Of a stretch of DNA of 64,000 nucleotides, positions 59,970-64,000 are shown piece by piece. The stretch is from Burkholderia cenocepacia. Lineage in GTDB: Bacteria > Pseudomonadota > Gammaproteobacteria > Burkholderiales > Burkholderiaceae. The stretch's first letter is position 1. The number at the start of each line of letters is the position of its first letter. Both the position numbers and the translations under genes were made by a program. The stretch is taken from positions 310,001 through 374,000 of the forward strand of contig NZ_UAQZ01000013.1 in NCBI RefSeq assembly GCF_900446215.1, in the 5' to 3' direction. The notes under the pieces were generated by a model, which did no database searches, was not told where the DNA came from, and saw nothing but the letters and a program-made list of their open reading frames with translations.

Positions 59970-61304
59970 TCATGCACCGGCCGACGCGAGCGCCGCGCCG
60001 ATCGCACCGGACAGCCGCTCGACGATCGTATCGATCTGCTGCGCGGTACACACGAACGGCGGCGCGATCAGGATGTGATCACCGTGCACGCCGTCGATCG
60101 TGCCACCCATCGGATACACCATCAACCCGCGCTGCATCGCCTCGCGCTTGACCGCCGCGTGCAGCTTCAGCGCGGGGGCGAACGTCGCCTTGGTGTCGCG
60201 ATCGCGCACGAGCTCGACGCCGACGAACAGCCCGCGGCCACGCACGTCGCCGACGTGCGGGTGCGCGCCGTAATGCTCGCGCAACGACGCACGCAACTGC
60301 TCGCCGCGCGCCTTCACGTTGTCGAGCAGCTTGTCCTCGGCGATCACGCGCTGCACTTCGAGCGCGGCCGCGCAGGCGGTCGCATGGCCGAGGTACGTGT
60401 GACCATGCTGGAAGAAGCCCGAGCCGTCGACGATCGTGCGATAGATCCGGTCGCTCACCAGCGTCGCCCCGATCGGCTGGTAGCCCGCGCCGAGCCCTTT
60501 CGCGATCGTCAGCAGATCGGGCGCGACGCCGTCTTCGTCGCAGGCATACCGGTAACCGGTGCGCCCCATCCCCGACATGATCTCGTCGAGGATCAGCAGC
60601 ACGCCGTACTTGTCGCACACCGCGCGAATCTTCTGCAGGTACGTGCGCACCGGCGGCACGGCGCCGGCCGTCGCGCCCACCACCGTTTCCGCGACGAACG
60701 CCGCGACGTTTTCCGCGCCGAGTTCGACGATCTTCCGTTCGAGCTCGTCCGCGAGGCGCTGCGCATACGCTTCGTCGGTTTCACCGGCCTGCTGGTCGCG
60801 GTACGCATAGCACGGGCTCACGTGGTGCGCCTCGATCAGCAGCGGCAGGAACGGCTCGCGTCGCCATGCGTTGCCGCCGATCGCGAGCGCGCCGAGCGTG
60901 TTGCCGTGATAGCTCTGGCGCCGGGCGATGAAATGACGGCGCTGCGGCTCGCCCTTCTCGACGAAATACTGGCGCGCGAGCTTCAGCGCGGCTTCGATCG
61001 CCTCGGAGCCGCCCGACACGAAATACACGTGATCGAGCCCGGCCGGCGCGCCGTCGACGAGCCGGTCGGCCAGTTCCTCGGCCACGTCGGTCGTGAAGAA
61101 CGACGTGTGCGCGTACGGCAATTGCTGCGCCTGCCGCTTGATCGCGTCGATCACGCGCTGGTTGCTGTGGCCGAGACACGATACGGCCGCGCCGCCGCAC
61201 GCGTCGATATAGCGTTTGCCGGTCGAATCGATGATCTCGATGCCGTCGCCTGCGACGGCAACGGGCAAGGTGGCGCGCGGGGCGCGATGGAAAACGGTCG
61301 TCAT
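59970..61304 (-). CDS. Class III PLP aminotransferase
   Basis: 444 residues. Omega-type transaminase: GKRYIDACGGAAVSCLGHSN, YFVSGGSEAIEAALKLARQY, RQSYHGNTLGALAIGG, PLP Asp240 in LLILDEIMSGMGRTG, and Schiff-base K269 in LTIAKGLGAGYQPIGA. Family members use amines, beta-alanine, ornithine or similar donors; substrate cannot be fixed. Start at the second ATG (MTTVFHRAP), 15 bp past the upstream stop; an ATG four codons earlier is possible. It sits between a C45 amidase and a CMD protein in one operon. Confidence 0.9.
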   Translation of the reverse strand: MTTVFHRAPRATLPVAVAGDGIEIIDSTGKRYIDACGGAAVSCLGHSNQRVIDAIKRQAQQLPYAHTSFFTTDVAEELADRLVDGAPAGLDHVYFVSGGSEAIEAALKLARQYFVEKGEPQRRHFIARRQSYHGNTLGALAIGGNAWRREPFLPLLIEAHHVSPCYAYRDQQAGETDEAYAQRLADELERKIVELGAENVAAFVAETVVGATAGAVPPVRTYLQKIRAVCDKYGVLLILDEIMSGMGRTGYRYACDEDGVAPDLLTIAKGLGAGYQPIGATLVSDRIYRTIVDGSGFFQHGHTYLGHATACAAALEVQRVIAEDKLLDNVKARGEQLRASLREHYGAHPHVGDVRGRGLFVGVELVRDRDTKATFAPALKLHAAVKREAMQRGLMVYPMGGTIDGVHGDHILIAPPFVCTAQQIDTIVERLSGAIGAALASAGA

Positions 61305-61319
61305 GCGTGGCCTCATGGA

Positions 61320-62369
61320 TCAGGATGCGCGGTGAGCGCGTCCGGACGGCACGATGCGCGTCGCGAAGCGCTGCGTGCCGTGTTGGTGAACGGTGAAATC
61401 GATCGATGCCGCGCCGATCGCGAACACGGCCGTCGCCAGCGTGTTCTCGTCGTCCGGATCGGCCGGATCGTCGCGGTAGATCGGCAATCCTTCAGGCGCG
61501 CGATCGCCGAGCACGCGCAGCAGCGCGGCTTCGTCGATCGTGTCGATGCCGGGCGTCAACGCGTCGACGCGACGCTGGCGGTCCGCCGACGACTGCGTGA
61601 CGATCTGCGCTTGCGCGTCGCAGCCGGGATGCACGAGATGGTTCGCATGGCCGGCGAGCCGCGCGACCTCGATGACCGAACAGCGCGCGACGCTCGCCTC
61701 GATGCTCAGCAATCGCGCATCGCCGGTCGCCCCGAGCGTGTGATGAAAGCCGCTCGCGCGCGCGTGCCGGCGCAGCACGTCGACGGCCGCATCGAGCGAC
61801 GTCGCGTCGAGCACCGCACGCGCGAGGATCATGCGCGGTACGCCCGGCGCCGGCGTGCGGATACGCAGGTTGTTGATCGCTTGCGCGATGCCCGCGCGGT
61901 TCGCGGCGAACGTATGGCCCGGCAGCGAGCCGGGGTAGTAGAAACTGACGAAGCCCGGCTTGCCGGCCGGCTGCACGTCGACGAGCAGGCACCGTTCGCG
62001 CAGGTACGGATCGCCGTCCTCGTTGTGCGCGATCCAGCGCGTGCCGTCCGCATCGCGCGCGGCAAGCGTCGTGCAGCCGTCCGGCGCGTTGTGGATCAGT
62101 TCGCCGCGGCAGTTCCACAGGAAGATGTCCTCGGCCGGCCAGCCGATGCCTGCCGCGATCCCGTCCAGCTCCGCGACGAGGTCGGGGTACGCGGCGAGCG
62201 CGGCCCGCCGCAACGCGTCGACGAACGGATGGCCGCGCCAGCGGCGCACGGCCTGCCATGCGCTGCTCTGCTGCATGTACGCGTCGAATACCGGGCGGGC
62301 AAGCTCGCCCAGGCGCACGCCGATGTCGAACGGCGTGCCGGCGATGACGGGAGAAAGGGAAAGCGGCAT
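61320..62369 (-). CDS. C45-family N-terminal nucleophile amidohydrolase/acyltransferase
   Basis: 349 residues, related to penicillin acyl-coenzyme A:6-APA acyltransferase. The putative nucleophile after self-cleavage is C99 in NAPDGCTTLAARDADGTRW. Other blocks: AHNEDGDPYLRERCLLVDV, GFVSFYYPGSLPGHTFAANR, GIAQAINNLR, GFHHTLGATGDARLLSIEAS. C45 enzymes hydrolyse or transfer acyl groups on amide nitrogen. Placed between an amino-acid transporter and an aminotransferase, it likely frees an amino compound from an acylated form. Substrate unknown. Confidence 0.85.
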   Translation of the reverse strand: MPLSLSPVIAGTPFDIGVRLGELARPVFDAYMQQSSAWQAVRRWRGHPFVDALRRAALAAYPDLVAELDGIAAGIGWPAEDIFLWNCRGELIHNAPDGCTTLAARDADGTRWIAHNEDGDPYLRERCLLVDVQPAGKPGFVSFYYPGSLPGHTFAANRAGIAQAINNLRIRTPAPGVPRMILARAVLDATSLDAAVDVLRRHARASGFHHTLGATGDARLLSIEASVARCSVIEVARLAGHANHLVHPGCDAQAQIVTQSSADRQRRVDALTPGIDTIDEAALLRVLGDRAPEGLPIYRDDPADPDDENTLATAVFAIGAASIDFTVHQHGTQRFATRIVPSGRAHRAS

Positions 62370-62389
62370 GTCGGAAGTTTCGGTTTCGT

Positions 62390-63118
62390 TCAGGACACGT
62401 GTTTCAGGAATTCCTTCAGGCGCGGCGTCGGCGGCCGGTCGATCAGGTCGACCGGATGGCCGTCCTCGGCGATGCCGCCCTGATCCATGAACAGCAGCCG
62501 CGTGCCGACCCGCTTCGCGAAGCCGATCTCGTGCGTGACGACGATCATCGTCATCCCTTCGGTCGCGAGATCCTGCATCACTTTCAGCACTTCGTGGCGC
62601 AGCTCCGGATCGAGCGCCGAGGTCGGCTCGTCGAACAGCATCAACCGCGGCCGGATCGCGAGCGCCCGCGCGATCGCGACTCGCTGCTGCTGGCCGCCCG
62701 ACAGCTCCGACGGGTAATGATTCGCGCGCGATTCGAGGCCGACCTTGTCGAGCAGCGCCATCGCCTGGTCGCGCGCGTCGGCGCGCGACGCGCCGCGCAC
62801 CTGGATCGGCCCGAACATCACGTTCTCGAGCGCGGTCATTTGCGGGAACAGGTTGAACTGCTGGAACACCATGCCCGCTTCGAGCCGGATGTTGCGGATC
62901 GTCGTCGCGTTGCCGCGCACGCTCTGGCCGTCGACCAGCAGCTCGCCGCCGGTGATTTTCTCCAGCGCGTTGATACAGCGCAACATCGTCGATTTGCCCG
63001 AGCCCGACGGACCGACCACGACGACCACCTCGCCCGCGTCGATCTTCAGGTCGATGTTCTTCAGCACCGGCACGTGGCCGAAGCTCTTCGACACGTTCTG
63101 GAATTCGATCATGCTCAT
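62390..63118 (-). CDS. Polar amino-acid ABC transporter ATPase (GlnQ type)
   Basis: 242 residues. Walker A GPSGSGKSTMLRCINALE, Q-loop MVFQQFNLFPQMTALENVM, signature LSGGQQQRVAIARALAIRP, Walker B LMLFDEPTSALDPE, switch His in IVVTHEIGFAKRV. Polar amino-acid uptake subgroup. The ATG overlaps the end of the permease gene by 4 bp. Confidence 0.95.
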   Translation of the reverse strand: MSMIEFQNVSKSFGHVPVLKNIDLKIDAGEVVVVVGPSGSGKSTMLRCINALEKITGGELLVDGQSVRGNATTIRNIRLEAGMVFQQFNLFPQMTALENVMFGPIQVRGASRADARDQAMALLDKVGLESRANHYPSELSGGQQQRVAIARALAIRPRLMLFDEPTSALDPELRHEVLKVMQDLATEGMTMIVVTHEIGFAKRVGTRLLFMDQGGIAEDGHPVDLIDRPPTPRLKEFLKHVS

Positions 63119-63771
63119 AAGATTTTCATCCGCTTTTCGACGAGCCGCAGCGTCAGCGTCATCGCGCCGGTCAGCAGCAGATAGATGACGGCCACCGCCG
63201 TCCAGATCTCGACCGCCTGGAAATTGCCCGCGATGATTTCCTGCCCCTTGCGCGTCAGTTCGCCGACGCCGATCACGATGAACAGCGACGTGTCCTTCAG
63301 GCTCACGATGCACTGGTTGCCGAGCGGCGGAATCAGCCGCCGGAACGCGAGCGGCCCGACCACCTTGAGCAGCACGCGCGGCATCGACAGGCCCATCGCG
63401 AGCCCCGCTTCCGTCAGCCCCTTCGGGATCGACAGCAGCGCGCCGCGCACCACTTCCGCGAGATACGCGCCGGAATTCACCGTGATCGCGATGATCGCGG
63501 CCGTCAGGCCGTCGATGCGGATATGCGCGAGCAACGGCAACGCGAAGTACAGGAACATCACCTGCACGACGATCGGCGTGCCGCGGATCAATTCAATATA
63601 GACCTGTGCGAGCACGTTCATCGCCTTCGGTCCGTATGCGCGGAACATCCCCGCGATCATTCCGACGACGAAGCCGCCCACCAGCCCGAAAAATGCGATG
63701 AACACCGTCAACCGGACCCCGTCCATCAGGTCCGGCAGCGCCGCCCAGATCGCCGACCAATCGAAATTCAC
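63115..63771 (-). CDS. Polar amino-acid ABC transporter permease
   Basis: 218 residues from a GTG with GGAG upstream. About five membrane helices with the His/Glu/Gln-family motifs: YIELIRGTPIVVQVMFLYF, ITVNSGAYLAEVVRGALLSI, and the EAA loop GLTEAGLAMGLSMPRVLLKV followed by PPLGNQCIVSLKDTSLFIVIGV. Only one permease gene is present, so a homodimer is likely. Upstream lies the binding-protein gene cut by the window edge. Confidence 0.94.
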   Translation of the reverse strand: MNFDWSAIWAALPDLMDGVRLTVFIAFFGLVGGFVVGMIAGMFRAYGPKAMNVLAQVYIELIRGTPIVVQVMFLYFALPLLAHIRIDGLTAAIIAITVNSGAYLAEVVRGALLSIPKGLTEAGLAMGLSMPRVLLKVVGPLAFRRLIPPLGNQCIVSLKDTSLFIVIGVGELTRKGQEIIAGNFQAVEIWTAVAVIYLLLTGAMTLTLRLVEKRMKIL

Positions 63772-63837
63772 TTGTCGCTCCCCGTTCGATTCAAGACCGG
63801 CGCGGCCGTTCGGCCGCGCCATGCTGCGTGGTCACGC

Positions 63838-64000
63838 TCACATCTTCGGCGGCTCGGCGCCGAACCACTTCTTGTAGATCTGCGCGTAGCGGCCGTCGGC
63901 CTTGATCTTCACGAGCGACGCATTGACCTTCGGCACGAGCGGGCTGCCCTTCGGGAAGCCGATCCCGTACTTGTCGCCGCTGACCGGCTGGCCGGCGACC
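63838..64000 (-). CDS. Amino-acid ABC transporter substrate-binding protein, C-terminal end (cut by right edge)
   Basis: The last ~53 residues are visible: GDKYGIGFPKGSPLVPKVNA, then SLVKIKADGRYAQIYKKWFG and AEPPKM. This is the standard end of family 3 periplasmic binding proteins (the YGIGFPKGS strand and the GRYAQIYKKWFG helix). It completes the transporter with the permease 66 bp downstream. Ligand specificity cannot be judged from this fragment. Confidence 0.88.
   Translation of the reverse strand, partial: VAGQPVSGDKYGIGFPKGSPLVPKVNASLVKIKADGRYAQIYKKWFGAEPPKM

Noticed and set aside
1..64000. CRISPR arrays, tRNA or rRNA genes, prophage
   Set aside because: No regular spaced repeats, cloverleaf-like sequences, rRNA stretches or phage genes were seen on reading both strands.

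Overview
The window is 64 kb of high-GC proteobacterial chromosome. Gene content and protein style point to Burkholderia, most likely the B. cepacia complex. The evidence is the strong third-position GC, the ahpC/ahpF pair, the pgaABCD poly-N-acetylglucosamine operon, an LpxO-type lipid A hydroxylase and a clustered ATP-grasp/alpha-E/transglutaminase operon. Species and replicon cannot be fixed from the sequence. No rRNA, tRNA or CRISPR array was seen.

Left part (1-13 kb): the 3' end of ilvD, two secreted Gly/Pro-rich proteins, an RpoD-like sigma factor, a helix-hairpin-helix protein behind an FNR/ANR-like box, a MerR regulator divergent from a DUF2938 membrane protein, and a Sel1-repeat protein. 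A MarR regulator is then divergent from a DHA2-type drug pump. That pump gene is split by an IS110-family element whose ends can be placed to the base. A succinyl-CoA:acetate CoA-transferase-like gene follows.

13.4-20.6 kb is a tightly overlapping seven-gene unit. It encodes PEP mutase (fused to a nucleotidyltransferase), phosphonopyruvate decarboxylase and 2-aminoethylphosphonate (AEP) transaminase, with a separate nucleotidyltransferase, a CDP-alcohol phosphotransferase, a 2OG-Fe(II) oxygenase and a flippase-like membrane protein. Together they spell out a complete route from PEP to a (possibly hydroxylated) phosphonolipid.

20.9-36 kb: small secreted proteins, an acyltransferase and proline iminopeptidase. 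Then comes a leftward six-gene operon of two ATP-grasp, two alpha-E and three transglutaminase modules. A near-consensus sigma-54 promoter and an NtrC-type dyad lie upstream of it, which suggests nitrogen control of a predicted peptide-forming system. One of its transglutaminases has Ser in place of the catalytic Cys.

36.6-50.4 kb: a LysR regulator, an AT-rich regulatory island with perfect palindromes, and the exopolysaccharide operon (two small leader genes, pgaABCD, a dedicated glmS and a secreted protein), followed by a cytochrome c protein.

50.4-64 kb: a leftward unit for aminothiazoline/N-carbamoyl-cysteine breakdown with a periplasmic binding protein and a divergent LysR gene; a decayed antitoxin; ahpC-ahpF behind an OxyR-type site; an Ala/Pro-rich anchored protein; an lpxO homologue; and a leftward operon (amino-acid ABC transporter, C45-family amidase, class III aminotransferase, carboxymuconolactone decarboxylase-like protein) that runs off the right edge.
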